DNA from: Cyclobacteriaceae bacterium HetDA_MAG_MS6
GTDB lineage: Bacteria; Bacteroidota; Bacteroidia; Cytophagales; Cyclobacteriaceae
DNA length: 36,597 nt
Direction of reading: 5' to 3'
NCBI GenBank assembly: GCA_019192485.1
Contig: JAHCMJ010000009.1
Location: forward strand, 1 to 36,597
Part shown: in pieces, positions 1 through 11,100 of the stretch
Layout of the letters: each line of letters starts with the position of its first letter
Position numbering within the stretch: position 1 is the first letter of the stretch
The notes under the pieces: model-generated
What the model was told of the DNA's origin: nothing
Database searches by the model: none
Seen by the model: the letters and a program-made list of their open reading frames with translations, nothing else
Program-made: the position numbers and the translations under genes

Positions 1-2
1 CA

Positions 3-209
3 CAAGATTTGACAGTAGCCAACGTTTCAATGGAAGGTTTGGTGAATTGGAGTGTGACTCTGTTTGCTGGTCGTAAGCCTGTATACTCGACATACAGCCC
101 TACTATTAAGCAAACTACCATGTTCCTTTATCCTCAAGAGGCCTTCCCGCTACCTGGAAATGAATTAGGCTATATAGTAATTGACAGAAATGGCAATACG
201 CAACAGTAG
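3..209 (+). CDS. 3' end of a hypothetical protein truncated by the window edge
   Basis: Frame is open from the window start (QDLTVANVSMEGLVNWSV...RNGNTQQ*). The track start at 9 is a TTG inside the frame, so the true start is probably upstream of the window. Confidence 0.5.
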   Translation, partial: QDLTVANVSMEGLVNWSVTLFAGRKPVYSTYSPTIKQTTMFLYPQEAFPLPGNELGYIVIDRNGNTQQ

Positions 210-636
210 CTTCGTTGCACTTTTATGTATACTGACTTACTGCTCTTCCGATGAGTTTCCGTCAGGTTTATACCATTATCAGATAGAGCGTCTACTCTCA
301 GCTGGAGATAGCAGTACTTGGAGATTATCTCGCTTGTCCATTGACGGCATAGGTCAGTCTTTAGAGGGGTGTTCGGATACTACCAGTTTGTTGATTGTGT
401 TAGTGACAGATTCGGTGGATATTTCCAGCCTCACTCCACTTTGTAATGGAACAGCTAACTATGATACCTTGTATATAGGACGGGCAAATGCTTCTACTGA
501 TGGCTTGCTATTTACTGACTCATTGAACTTTGCAAATGGTACAGTTTGGTTCCCTACAGATATTACTTCTCTACAATTTAGTCTCAGGTATACCACGAAC
601 GATCAGGAAATCGAGGCTTTATATCAAAAACCGTAG
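190..636 (+). CDS. hypothetical secreted protein or lipoprotein
   Basis: ATG at 190 (MAIRNSSFVALLCILTYCSSDEF...), N-terminal hydrophobic stretch followed by Cys. Overlaps the end of the preceding ORF by ~20 nt. Confidence 0.6.
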   Translation: MAIRNSSFVALLCILTYCSSDEFPSGLYHYQIERLLSAGDSSTWRLSRLSIDGIGQSLEGCSDTTSLLIVLVTDSVDISSLTPLCNGTANYDTLYIGRANASTDGLLFTDSLNFANGTVWFPTDITSLQFSLRYTTNDQEIEALYQKP

Positions 637-855
637 AATTCACGGATAACCAAGTCTTAATACATAATAATTCCACTTCATCGGCTTAAATAGGCCTTTC
701 AACGAAAAAATTTCCTGGTAATTGTCTTTTGTGAGAGTTTTGTCCGCAAACCAGTAGTGGAGTTTGGATACAAACATAAATTAGATTAAAGCAAGATTTT
801 ATTGCATTCTAGTTATTGAGATTTTTATTCTAGCGTACTAAGCAACACGGCGAAC

Positions 856-3800
856 ATGAACATGCAAAGGGCTTCAATGCTCTTGGTCCTCCTCTTTTCA
901 TTTTTTCTAGCGAAATCTGAAGGTTCCAAGAATTTATCACCAGATAGTACCGGGACTACTACAGGTACTAACGATATTGTAGGTTTCCTATGTCATACCC
1001 AAGGCAATGGAAACGGTGGCATTACGGGCCCTTTTATGTCCCCAAGTGCCACGGCAGATGAGCGCCTGAAAGTATACATAGAAACCGATGAAACACTTTA
1101 TATGGGGTTTCGTCGGATGGCGTCTACATTTAGTGGTACGATCACCTTTGGCGACCTCAATGTTATCCTTCGGGAGAGCGATGGTACATTCGTTACCTCA
1201 TTTCTGATTTTGGCAGATCAGTCTTCTGTCAGTGGAGGTCTGCAAGATTATGCTTTTCAGTCACCGCAAAACGGGGTAATTGATACTTATGCGGAAGCCT
1301 TGGCAGGGCCTAGTACGGTAGTCGGTTCGTCAGGCTATAGTCCGATATCATGGACCAATAACTCGGGCCTTGGTAGCCAGGAATTTTATATACAGGTAGT
1401 TCAGTCAACTTCAGGAAGTGGGACTGTGACCTCAGAGGCCGATGGTAATGCTATCTTCGTAGAGAGTAGGTATGATCTTTGGGATATATCTGTTTACGAC
1501 GGCACAACTGAGAAGCCTGGAAGGCTTTTTTGCAAGTCCTGGGGATTTACTACTACCAGTTTTGCTAACCAGTTTTCGGATGATTTTCAGCTCTTCATTA
1601 ATATACCTTCTACTGTAGGAGGGTCTTCAGCGGGATTTTATGTCAAGGAACTTGATTTGGCTGGCCTGCAACCTTTCACCACCTCAGTATTTGCCAATAG
1701 TGTGGGCGCAGAGATCGCGCAAACAACAGACTTAAACGGTGACGGTAGTATTGACTTTCAAGATGCGAGGAGGTCCCAAGGCAGTAACATTGCTGATTTG
1801 GAGTATGATATTTTTATCAACAATCCAGATATTGATATTTACCCTACTACCACACTTCCAAGCGTAAATATTACAGATGCAGTTTTCTATTGCAATTCCG
1901 GAGGGACTGCAGGAGAGGGAGTGATCACCATAGAGACTAACCAATCAGGTGTGGTAGGACTGGTGCTTGATCTCGATGGCGCGGCAGGTTATGATGCAGG
2001 AGGTACGGATGTCATTATTGAAGCTACGGTAGATGCTTCCTCAGGCAGTGGCACGGCAACTATTCGATGGGATGGACTAGATGGTACTGGATCTGCCGTA
2101 GCAAGTGGCGCTACAATCAATATTACCGGTAGATTCACAGCTGGACCTCTACACGTTCCACTTTGGGACCCTGAGCAGAACGTGGTAGGCATCAACATGT
2201 TAGATGTCAGACCACAGACCAGCTTTGATCTTATCTATTGGGACGATCGCAGTACGACTTTAGACTCCTCTCCAAACGTGGAACTTACCGGTACCAATAC
2301 CGGGCAACATACCTGGACAGATCCGTCAGGAACGGGAGCTGGAGGTGGAAATGCCGTATTGGTGAATACCTGGTCCTTTGGATACTTCCAGAGCAATACC
2401 CAGAATGTTGCCTTTACTTACGCTTGTGATACAGATGGCGACGGCATAAATGATGGCTCCGACTCTGACAGCGATAATGATGGTATTGCAGATGCAGTGG
2501 AGGGCAACTTTAAGAATGATACAGATGCAGATGGTATTCCTGATTATCTGGATGCGGATTTTGCAGGTTATGCAGATACCAACGCAGATGGCGTGAATGA
2601 TAACTTTGACACTGACCTTGATGGTATACCTGATGCACTGGACGTCGACAGTGATAACGATGGTATTCCTGATATGGTGGAAAATGGTTTGGCCGATACC
2701 GATCTCGATGGTACTGTCGATAATGGTTCAGGGATTACTGATACCAATGATAATGGCCTGGATGATAACTACGATCCGGCCTGTGACGGAGCCACTGTTT
2801 CAGGGAATGCTACAGCCCAAACCAATACCGGGGCGACCAATCCCGCCAACGCCTTGGGAAATACCCCTGGGACATTTGCTGAGATAGCCTCAGGGGATAT
2901 CTTGACATTAGACATAGGACAAATAGTGCCCTCCGGTGTTACGATAGTACTTTCGTTAAATGATGGTGCTGCTGGAATAAATGCTACTGCTAATGTATCA
3001 CAGTCCGAAGATGGAACGAATTTTACAAACGTTCAAGGATATACCGCCACCACGGGTGTCGATACAGCTCCATTTGGCCCTGAAGATTTTAACTATGTGC
3101 TAACAGCTGATGCTCGGTACATTAGGTTAGTCGAGGCTAGTGGCGCTAATCGTCCGGTTGATGTGCATATGCTGTCTTTCAGCTATACAAATTGCAGTGG
3201 GGGTTCGGCAGTTGCTATCGTAGATACTGACTCGGACGCCATTTCTAACTATCTAGACCTCGATTCTGATAATGATGGAATCGTAGATGTTTTGGAAGTG
3301 GGAGGAACAGTTGCAGCTACTTCAGGACAAATCAATGGATTTACGGATTCAAATGGCAACGGTCTGAATGATGCTCAAGAAAGTGTAGCCCTAAGCTTGA
3401 CGAATACAGATGGTGATGGCTCACTTGCCGACTACCTCGATATCGATAGCGACAATGATGGCATTCTGGACAACATTGAGGCCCAAGCCAGTAATGCTGT
3501 CATTACTATTGCCGCAGGGGATACCGATTCAGATGGACTCTTGGATGTATATGACCCCAATAATGGAGGGATTCTTTTGATACCCGTAGATACAGATACA
3601 GACGGCGCAGATGACTACCTCGATACAGATGCAGATGGGGATGGTGTGGCTGATCTTATTGAAGGTTGGGATAGTGATTTCAATGGGTTTAATGACCTGG
3701 AATCTACCACTAATGACAATGACTTATCAGACGAAACAGGCTATAATGTTGATGCTGATACAGACGGACTTTGGGACATCTATGAGTCCTCGACAGCACC

Positions 3801-6800
3801 AGTTCAAAACACTGATGGCGCAGGCTTGTCCGATTGGCAGGATACCGATGACGATGATGACGGTAGTCTGACCTCGGGTGAGGATGTAAATAGCAACAAT
3901 AATTGGACTGATGACAAAACACAAGGTCAAGGTGCCGGTTCTCCGCTACCAGATTATTTATATCGTGGAGACTATGATGGGGATGCTATTGCTGATGGCA
4001 ATGATGCAGACTCAGACAATGATGGGCTTACTGATGCTACCGAGGACAATGGCGAATCGATCGACCCAAGTGGCGATGAAGACAACGATGGTATTGCGAA
4101 CTATCGGGATACGGATGATACCGGGGTAACAGACAACATTGTAGAGGTCGATTCCAATAGTGATGGTGTTTGGGATAACTACGATAGCGACTTAGATGGA
4201 ATTCCAGATTTTCTGGATTTAGATTCGGATGGCGATGGTATTTGGGATGCAGTGGAAGCAAATGGAGGAGCTGTGCCCTTTGGTTTGAATGAGACAACAG
4301 GCCAGTTTGAGTTACAAGACCCTGACAATGATGGTTTGATGAATTATGTAGATACTGATGATGTTTCAAGTAGCAACCCTACTTCCGACCTAAGTAATCC
4401 TGATTCCGATGGCGATGGCTTAAGCGATTATCAAGATATCGACAGCGATGGTGATGGTATACCTGATAACATTGAGGCACAGCTTACAACTACCTACGTA
4501 GCCCCGGCGAACAATGATGCAGATGGAGATGGTATAGATGATAGCTACGATCCCGGCAGCGGGGGTACTAAACTTGACCCTGTTAACTCAGATACACAAG
4601 ATTTTCAAGACTACCGCGATACGGACAGCGACAATGACAATGTTGAAGACATCGTCGAGGGCTGGGATCAGGATGCCAATGGTCGTGGAGACTGGGATGA
4701 CGATCTTGATGGCAACCAAGACGAGGCTGACCTCGCTACTGATAGCGATGGTGATGGACTTGCAGACGCATTTGATAATGTCGCACTAGGAACTACCGGC
4801 AACGAAGCAGGCTCAGCTGCTACTAGGCAGAATACTGATGGTATCGATTTTCCAGATTGGAGAGATGATAATGATGACAATGATGCTGCTAATACGATCG
4901 ATGAGGACAATAATAGTGACGGTATCTACTGGAATGACCAAACCGGCGGACAATCGGGGTCTATCCCGGACTACTTATACAATGGTGATTTTGACAGAGA
5001 TCTAATAGCCGACACACCTGATACGGATTCAGACAACGATGGTATCCCAGATATTGATGAGGACAATGGTGAAAGTGTGGATCCTAGCGGAGACATAGAT
5101 GGAGATGGCATCCCCAATTTTAGGGATGATGACGATCCCGGTGTCTTGAATAACATTGTGGAGGTAGACTCCAATGGCGATGGCGTATGGGATAACTACG
5201 ACTCTGACCTGGATGGTCTTCCTGACTTCCGGGACCGTGACTCAGACAATGATGGTATCGCCGATCTGGTGGAAGCAGGAGGTGTTGAGTCAGATGGTGA
5301 TGGTGTTGTCGATGGACTAACTGATACCGATAGCGATGGAATTCCCGATAATGTGGATGTTGACCAGACTGGAGGTAACGACTCTGATAGCGATGGCATA
5401 GATGATTTGTTTGATTTTAGCGTAGCTGGTGGGACAGATACTGATGGTGATGATATCATTGATTCGGCAGATCTCGATCGAGATGGAGATGGGCTGGTCA
5501 ATACTTATGATGCCGATCCTGATGACAATGGCGTGGTTACCACTACATTGTCATTACCAGATTCGGATGGAGACGGACTAGCCAATATGGTTGATTTGGA
5601 TTCAGACAATGATGGTATTCCTGATATCATTGAAGCAGGAGGTGTAGATTCCAATGGAGATGGCCAGGTAGATATTGCCACTGACACCGATCTTGACGGT
5701 ATGTCAGATGTAGTGGATACCGATAATGGAGGGACCGCTTTGGCCATACCTGACACAGATGTGGATGGTATTGCAGACTACCTCGATGTGGATAGTGACA
5801 ATGATGGGATAACCGATACCGTCGAAAATGGAGGAGAAGATACCAACAATGACGGATTGATTGATGGAAACAGCTCGGATACAGATGGTGATGGATTGGC
5901 AAATGTTGTCGATCCAGACAACGGAGGTACACCGATTGCTAATGTGGATACAGACAATGATGGCATTGCCGATTTCAGAGATTTGGATGTAGATAACGAC
6001 GGATACCCTGATATTCTGGAAGCTGGCGGTTCTGACAGTGATAATGACGGAATAGTAAATACTACCCTCAATTCAGATCCTTTGGATGATGCCATTCCTG
6101 ATAATGTCGATGTAGACTACTCTGGCACAAATGGTGGAAGCGGCATTGATTCTGACGGAGATGAAATTGATAATTCCTTCGATGTAGATCAGACTGGCGG
6201 TATTGATACTGATGGCGATGGTATTGATGATACGTATGATACCGATGTAGATGGTAACGGTTATGACGATGCAGTGGAAGCAACTCCATATGGACAGGAA
6301 GATAAAGAAGGAGACGGCAACAAGGATTTTAGAGACATAGATTCCGATGGCGATGGCATTGCAGACGTTGTGGAATTTGGCGAGACCGTCAATGCCGCAA
6401 ATGCTCAAATTGACGGATTTACAGATAGTAATAGAAACGGGTGGAATGATGCCCAGGAATCTACACCCATAACACCACCAAACACTGATGGTGACGCATT
6501 GGCAAACTATAGGGATATAGACTCCGATAATGATGGTATCCCTGACAATATTGAAAGTCAGACCGCTACAACCTACGCAGCAATATCTAACAATGATACG
6601 GATGCGGATGGATTGGACGATGTTTACGATCCTGATAATGGCGGGAGTATCATAACACCTCGCGATACCGATGGTACTGGAAATGATGATTATCTGGATA
6701 CGGATGCAGATGATGATACGGTACCTGACAATATTGAGGGAGACAATGACGATCTAAATCAATACGCAGATTGGGATACCGATAATGATAACGTGATCAC

Positions 6801-8121
6801 CGATGAAGTAGGCTATAATATCGATACCGACGCCGATGGGTTATGGGATGTCTTTGATAACAACAGTAGTACGACAAGTGTCAACGTTACTGGTTCCAAT
6901 TCTGACGGACAAGACACTGATTCAGATGGTTCATGGGACTTTCAAGATAATGATGACGATGGAGATGGTTTGCTGACAAGCTCTCAGGGTGGTGGCAATG
7001 AAGATTCTGACTCAGATGGGGATCCTACAAATGATTTTGATGACGATGATACCAACACCATACCGAATTACCTATATGGTACTGATGATGGAGATGGAGA
7101 TAGTGTGGCAGATGACGTTGATTTGGATTCGGATAACGATGGGTTAGTTGATACCAGCGAGGATGGTGGTACCGGGATAGACCCAAGTGGAGATATTGAC
7201 GGTGACCAGATACCAAATGGTCGTGATGCTGATATGGACGGCGACGGAATAGCCAACATTAGCGATTCTGATGCAAATGGAGATAGTACACCTGACTCAT
7301 TCACATTGACTGATTCTAATAATGATGGTATTGCGGATCAATTTGATAAAGACTTGGATGGCGTCCCTGACTACCAAGATTTGGATAGTGATAATGACGG
7401 TATTACAGACCTGTTGGAATTTGGTCTAACTGACAGCAACCAAGACGGAACCTTAGATGAAGGTGCAGGATTGACGGATTCGAATGGTAATGGTCTTGCT
7501 GATTCTGCAGACCCGGCATGCGACGGCGCAAGTGGTTCCGGGAATGCGACTGCCCAAACTAACACAGGTGCAACGAACCCTGCTAATGCCATAGGGAATA
7601 CTCCAGGAACCTTTGCCGAGATTGCCAACAGTGCCGTATTGACGCTGGATATGGGTGAGGTTGTTCCGTCGGGCAATACTATTGTTTTATCACTAAATGA
7701 TGGAGCAGCTGGGATCAATGCCATAGCCGATGTTTCTCAGTCTGAGGATGGGACCAGCTTTACAAATGTGCAACGATATACGGCTACGACCGGAGTCGAT
7801 ACCGCGCCAATTGGACCTGAAAATTTCAATTACGTTTTGACTTCAGATGCTCGTTATATAAGGCTTACTGAAGCCAGCGGGGCTAACAGACCAGTAGATG
7901 TGCACTTGCTATCGTTTAGTTATACCAACTGTAGCGGAGGGACAGCAGTTACTATTTCAGATACTGATGCCGATGGTATTGCCAATCATCTGGACCTGGA
8001 TTCTGATAATGATGGTATCACAGACAATCGTGAAGCACAGACCACTGCAAGCTATATTGCGCCGGCTGCCGGCGACACCGATGGAGATGGTATTCTCGAT
8101 GTGTACGATGCTAACAATTGA
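856..8121 (+). CDS. giant TSP3-like calcium-binding repeat surface protein, N-terminal part (ends at in-frame TGA)
   Basis: Signal peptide MNMQRASMLLVLLFSFFLAKSEG; beta-rich N-terminal region with one dockerin/EF-hand-like motif (DLNGDGSIDFQD); from ~2430 dozens of DSDNDGIPD / DTDGDG repeats. Frame continues after the TGA at 8119-8121 without a shift (856 and 8179 are in the same frame). Confidence 0.9.
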   Translation: MNMQRASMLLVLLFSFFLAKSEGSKNLSPDSTGTTTGTNDIVGFLCHTQGNGNGGITGPFMSPSATADERLKVYIETDETLYMGFRRMASTFSGTITFGDLNVILRESDGTFVTSFLILADQSSVSGGLQDYAFQSPQNGVIDTYAEALAGPSTVVGSSGYSPISWTNNSGLGSQEFYIQVVQSTSGSGTVTSEADGNAIFVESRYDLWDISVYDGTTEKPGRLFCKSWGFTTTSFANQFSDDFQLFINIPSTVGGSSAGFYVKELDLAGLQPFTTSVFANSVGAEIAQTTDLNGDGSIDFQDARRSQGSNIADLEYDIFINNPDIDIYPTTTLPSVNITDAVFYCNSGGTAGEGVITIETNQSGVVGLVLDLDGAAGYDAGGTDVIIEATVDASSGSGTATIRWDGLDGTGSAVASGATINITGRFTAGPLHVPLWDPEQNVVGINMLDVRPQTSFDLIYWDDRSTTLDSSPNVELTGTNTGQHTWTDPSGTGAGGGNAVLVNTWSFGYFQSNTQNVAFTYACDTDGDGINDGSDSDSDNDGIADAVEGNFKNDTDADGIPDYLDADFAGYADTNADGVNDNFDTDLDGIPDALDVDSDNDGIPDMVENGLADTDLDGTVDNGSGITDTNDNGLDDNYDPACDGATVSGNATAQTNTGATNPANALGNTPGTFAEIASGDILTLDIGQIVPSGVTIVLSLNDGAAGINATANVSQSEDGTNFTNVQGYTATTGVDTAPFGPEDFNYVLTADARYIRLVEASGANRPVDVHMLSFSYTNCSGGSAVAIVDTDSDAISNYLDLDSDNDGIVDVLEVGGTVAATSGQINGFTDSNGNGLNDAQESVALSLTNTDGDGSLADYLDIDSDNDGILDNIEAQASNAVITIAAGDTDSDGLLDVYDPNNGGILLIPVDTDTDGADDYLDTDADGDGVADLIEGWDSDFNGFNDLESTTNDNDLSDETGYNVDADTDGLWDIYESSTAPVQNTDGAGLSDWQDTDDDDDGSLTSGEDVNSNNNWTDDKTQGQGAGSPLPDYLYRGDYDGDAIADGNDADSDNDGLTDATEDNGESIDPSGDEDNDGIANYRDTDDTGVTDNIVEVDSNSDGVWDNYDSDLDGIPDFLDLDSDGDGIWDAVEANGGAVPFGLNETTGQFELQDPDNDGLMNYVDTDDVSSSNPTSDLSNPDSDGDGLSDYQDIDSDGDGIPDNIEAQLTTTYVAPANNDADGDGIDDSYDPGSGGTKLDPVNSDTQDFQDYRDTDSDNDNVEDIVEGWDQDANGRGDWDDDLDGNQDEADLATDSDGDGLADAFDNVALGTTGNEAGSAATRQNTDGIDFPDWRDDNDDNDAANTIDEDNNSDGIYWNDQTGGQSGSIPDYLYNGDFDRDLIADTPDTDSDNDGIPDIDEDNGESVDPSGDIDGDGIPNFRDDDDPGVLNNIVEVDSNGDGVWDNYDSDLDGLPDFRDRDSDNDGIADLVEAGGVESDGDGVVDGLTDTDSDGIPDNVDVDQTGGNDSDSDGIDDLFDFSVAGGTDTDGDDIIDSADLDRDGDGLVNTYDADPDDNGVVTTTLSLPDSDGDGLANMVDLDSDNDGIPDIIEAGGVDSNGDGQVDIATDTDLDGMSDVVDTDNGGTALAIPDTDVDGIADYLDVDSDNDGITDTVENGGEDTNNDGLIDGNSSDTDGDGLANVVDPDNGGTPIANVDTDNDGIADFRDLDVDNDGYPDILEAGGSDSDNDGIVNTTLNSDPLDDAIPDNVDVDYSGTNGGSGIDSDGDEIDNSFDVDQTGGIDTDGDGIDDTYDTDVDGNGYDDAVEATPYGQEDKEGDGNKDFRDIDSDGDGIADVVEFGETVNAANAQIDGFTDSNRNGWNDAQESTPITPPNTDGDALANYRDIDSDNDGIPDNIESQTATTYAAISNNDTDADGLDDVYDPDNGGSIITPRDTDGTGNDDYLDTDADDDTVPDNIEGDNDDLNQYADWDTDNDNVITDEVGYNIDTDADGLWDVFDNNSSTTSVNVTGSNSDGQDTDSDGSWDFQDNDDDGDGLLTSSQGGGNEDSDSDGDPTNDFDDDDTNTIPNYLYGTDDGDGDSVADDVDLDSDNDGLVDTSEDGGTGIDPSGDIDGDQIPNGRDADMDGDGIANISDSDANGDSTPDSFTLTDSNNDGIADQFDKDLDGVPDYQDLDSDNDGITDLLEFGLTDSNQDGTLDEGAGLTDSNGNGLADSADPACDGASGSGNATAQTNTGATNPANAIGNTPGTFAEIANSAVLTLDMGEVVPSGNTIVLSLNDGAAGINAIADVSQSEDGTSFTNVQRYTATTGVDTAPIGPENFNYVLTSDARYIRLTEASGANRPVDVHLLSFSYTNCSGGTAVTISDTDADGIANHLDLDSDNDGITDNREAQTTASYIAPAAGDTDGDGILDVYDANN
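2782..3210 (+). repeat. copy 1 of a duplicated non-TSP3 domain (discoidin-like by appearance)
   Basis: CDGATVSGNATAQTNTGATNPANALGNTPGTFAEIA...DARYIRLVEASGANRPVDVHMLSFSYTNCSGG, nearly identical at protein level to 7519-7950. Confidence 0.85.
7519..7950 (+). repeat. copy 2 of the duplicated discoidin-like domain
   Basis: CDGASGSGNATAQTNTGATNPANAIGNTPGTFAEIA...DARYIRLTEASGANRPVDVHLLSFSYTNCSGG; many third-position differences from copy 1. Confidence 0.85.
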
Positions 8122-11100
8122 GGTACCGCTATAACACCGATCAACTCAGGTGGGCTAGCAGCTCTAGACTACCTCGATATGGATAGTGACGGTGATGGTG
8201 TAGACGATAACATTGAGGCCTTTGATAGTGATCAAGATGGTTTTGCTTCGTGGGATACGGACGGAGACAACCTCATTACTGACGAAATAGGTTACAATGT
8301 CGATAGCGACAATGATGGTATTTGGCTAATCTATGACAATTCCAATGGACTGGGGACAATAGCCAATATCAATGGGGCCAACAATACTAGACAAGATACG
8401 GACGCAGATAGTGCTGAAGACTGGAGAGATAATGATGATGACGGAGATGGCCTTCTGACCAGCTCACAGGGATCAGGCAATGAAGATGCCGACTCCAATG
8501 GAGATCCAGGCAACGATTTTACGCAGGGAGGTGGATCTACGCCTAACTACCTTTTCAACCCTGATGTCGACGGTGATGGTGTAGCAGATCAAACAGATGG
8601 AGACTCAGATAATGATGGTATTCTAAACACGGATGAATACGCTGGTGCTACCTATGCCTCTGGCGGCAGCCCTTTCGATGACAATGATGGTGACGGCATT
8701 TACAACTACCTGGATACAAATGATGCTGGCAATACTTCATTCTCCGATAGCAATGGTGATGGAGTAGATGATCAGGTAGATCAGGATCGAGATGGAGTTC
8801 CCAACTTTTTCGATTTGGATTCCGATAACGATGGTATCCTGGATGCTATCGAAGCCAATGACGGGCTTGTACCATCAATCGGATCATTCAACACTACCTC
8901 AGGTAGATTTGAAGGCACGGATACCACACCTAATGATGGAGTTGTCGATGCAGTAGCTGCTGCTCCTTTGGCAAAAGGAAATCAGGATGGTGGTAGTCTT
9001 GACGACTATCTGGATCTTGACTCGGATAATGATGGTATTACTGACTACATAGAAGCTCAGGTGACGTCGCCGTTTATCGCTGTTTCTGGTAACGATACAG
9101 ACGGTGATGGGCTGGATGATGTCTATGATGCCAACAATGGAGGAACAGGAATAACACCTCAAAATACGGATGGCACAGATGAGCCTGACTACAGAGATAT
9201 CGACAGCGATAATGATACCAATAATCCTGGAGTAGATATTGTGGGCGACATCATTGAAGGATGGGATGCCAATAGAAATGGGTTTAGTGATCTTGATAGT
9301 GATCTTGATACCCTACTCACTGACGAATCAGGGTATAATACTGATACTGATGGAGACGGACTTTGGGATCTTTTCGATAATTTCTCAGGTTTCGGAGCTA
9401 ATAATATCATGGGTTCCGCAGCTGACTTACAGGACACAGATGGAGATGGTACATTGGACTATAGAGATGTGGATGATGATGCCGATAACATATCAACTGC
9501 TACTGAAGACGTAAATGGTGACGGTAAGTGGACCAATGATAAAGTGCAGGGTGGCGGAGCTACACCGGATTACCTTTTCTTTAATGACTCAGATAATGAT
9601 AGGATCGCTGACGGACAAGATAATGATGGCGATAATGATGGTATTCCTGACGATGACGAATATGACAATACCAGTTTTCGTGATCCATTTGGAGATCAGG
9701 ATGGTGACGGAGTCTTTAACTACAATGATGCAGATGATCCCACTGATTTAGTTGGAGGAGCATTGACAGATAGTAATAACGATGGTATTTGGGACGCCTA
9801 CGACTGGGATTTGGATGGAGTGCCTAACTTCTTCGACTTAGATACCGACAATGATGGTATTCCTGATATTATAGAAGCAGGTGGGGTCGACGCAAATGAC
9901 GATGCGATCATAGACGGTATTACTGACAGTGACAATGACGGATTGTTTGACAATGTAGATGTGAATGTCACAGGAGGGGCAGATGTCGATGGAGATGGCA
10001 TTGATGATAGTTTTGACTTCAGCGTTTCTGGCGGTATCGACTCTGACGGAGATGATATCATCGATGGAGCCGATTTAGATAGAGATGGTGATGGCGTGAT
10101 CAATACTTATGACAGCGATCCTAATAATAATGCCATTACTACTACCACTTTGGCTAACCCTAATACTGACGGAGATGGCCTGAGAGATGTTTTTGACTAT
10201 GACTCAGACAATGATGGTATTGTCGACTTGGTAGAAGCAGGAGGGTCTGATGCCGACGGAGATGGTATCCTCGATTCATTTGGCGATACAGATGGAGATG
10301 GCTGGGGCAATGCTGTTGATTCGGACAATGGAGGAACAGCTCATGCACTACCTAATACCGATGGTACCGGATCGAGCAACTACCTGGATACGGATTCCGA
10401 AGACGATGGTACACCTGATTGGAACGAAGGATTTGATGATAACGAAAACCTTAATCATATCGATGACTATACTGCTAGAGCGGATGCCTATGAATCGGCA
10501 AACAGTAGCATTGGACATTACCCATCAGGTACGGATACCAATACCAATAGCATACCTGACTTTCTTGATGATGTAGACTCTGATGGGTTGCCAAATTTCC
10601 TAGACCCTGTTAACAATGACTCTTACTATAGAGATACAGATGGTGATGGTATTGTAGATCTGTTTGACGTTGACCAGAATGGTAACTTCTATGGGAATGT
10701 TAGCGGTATCCCGGATAATGATTCAGATGGAAATGCAAATGTCATTGATGGTACAGATATTCCTTTGCCGCTAGACTTCCTTTCTTTCGATGCCACCTTT
10801 GAAGATGGTCAGGTATCGTTGGACTGGACAACAACGAATGAAGTTGATGTAAGTCATTTCGAAGTTGAAAGAAGTGTAGATGGCCAAAGGTTTGATGTAC
10901 TGGGACGAGTTGAGGCATTTAATATCAAAGATGGAGTCAACCGCTATGGCTTTTCAGATGGCAGTCCTGTAAATGGCTTTAACTATTACCGTTTATTGCA
11001 GGTAGATTTTGATGGTGCTAGTGAGTATTCAGAGATTAAAATAGCAGTAGCATCTTACGACAAGCTCGAGATCAACATATATCCGAACCCAACACAGCGG

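Larger units (their letters stand above)
2430..10760 (+). repeat. array of DxDxDG / TSP3-like repeats with higher-order organisation
   Basis: Repeated peptide units DSDNDGIPD.IEAGG, EGWD..xNG..D...DExGYNxDxDxDGLWDxFDN, PDYLYxGDxDxDxIAD, EVDSNxDGVWDNYDSDLDGxPDF, recurring at roughly 1 kb intervals. Confidence 0.9.

Noticed and set aside
8119-8121. TGA as selenocysteine or reassigned codon
   Set aside because: Position is Gly in sister repeats, not Cys; other genes in the window end normally at TGA; no SECIS-like hairpin could be supported by eye.
1732-10348. Many antisense and alternate-frame ORFs (e.g. Ser/Pro-rich SLSESxSPP, His/Tyr-rich) in the repeat gene
   Set aside because: Mirror translations of the GATAATGATGGTAT-type repeat with low-complexity composition; the sense frame explains them.
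2430-10760. Dense short DNA repeats resembling a CRISPR array
   Set aside because: Repeats are codon-phased DxDxDG units of variable length in one continuous frame, with no constant repeat/unique spacer pattern.
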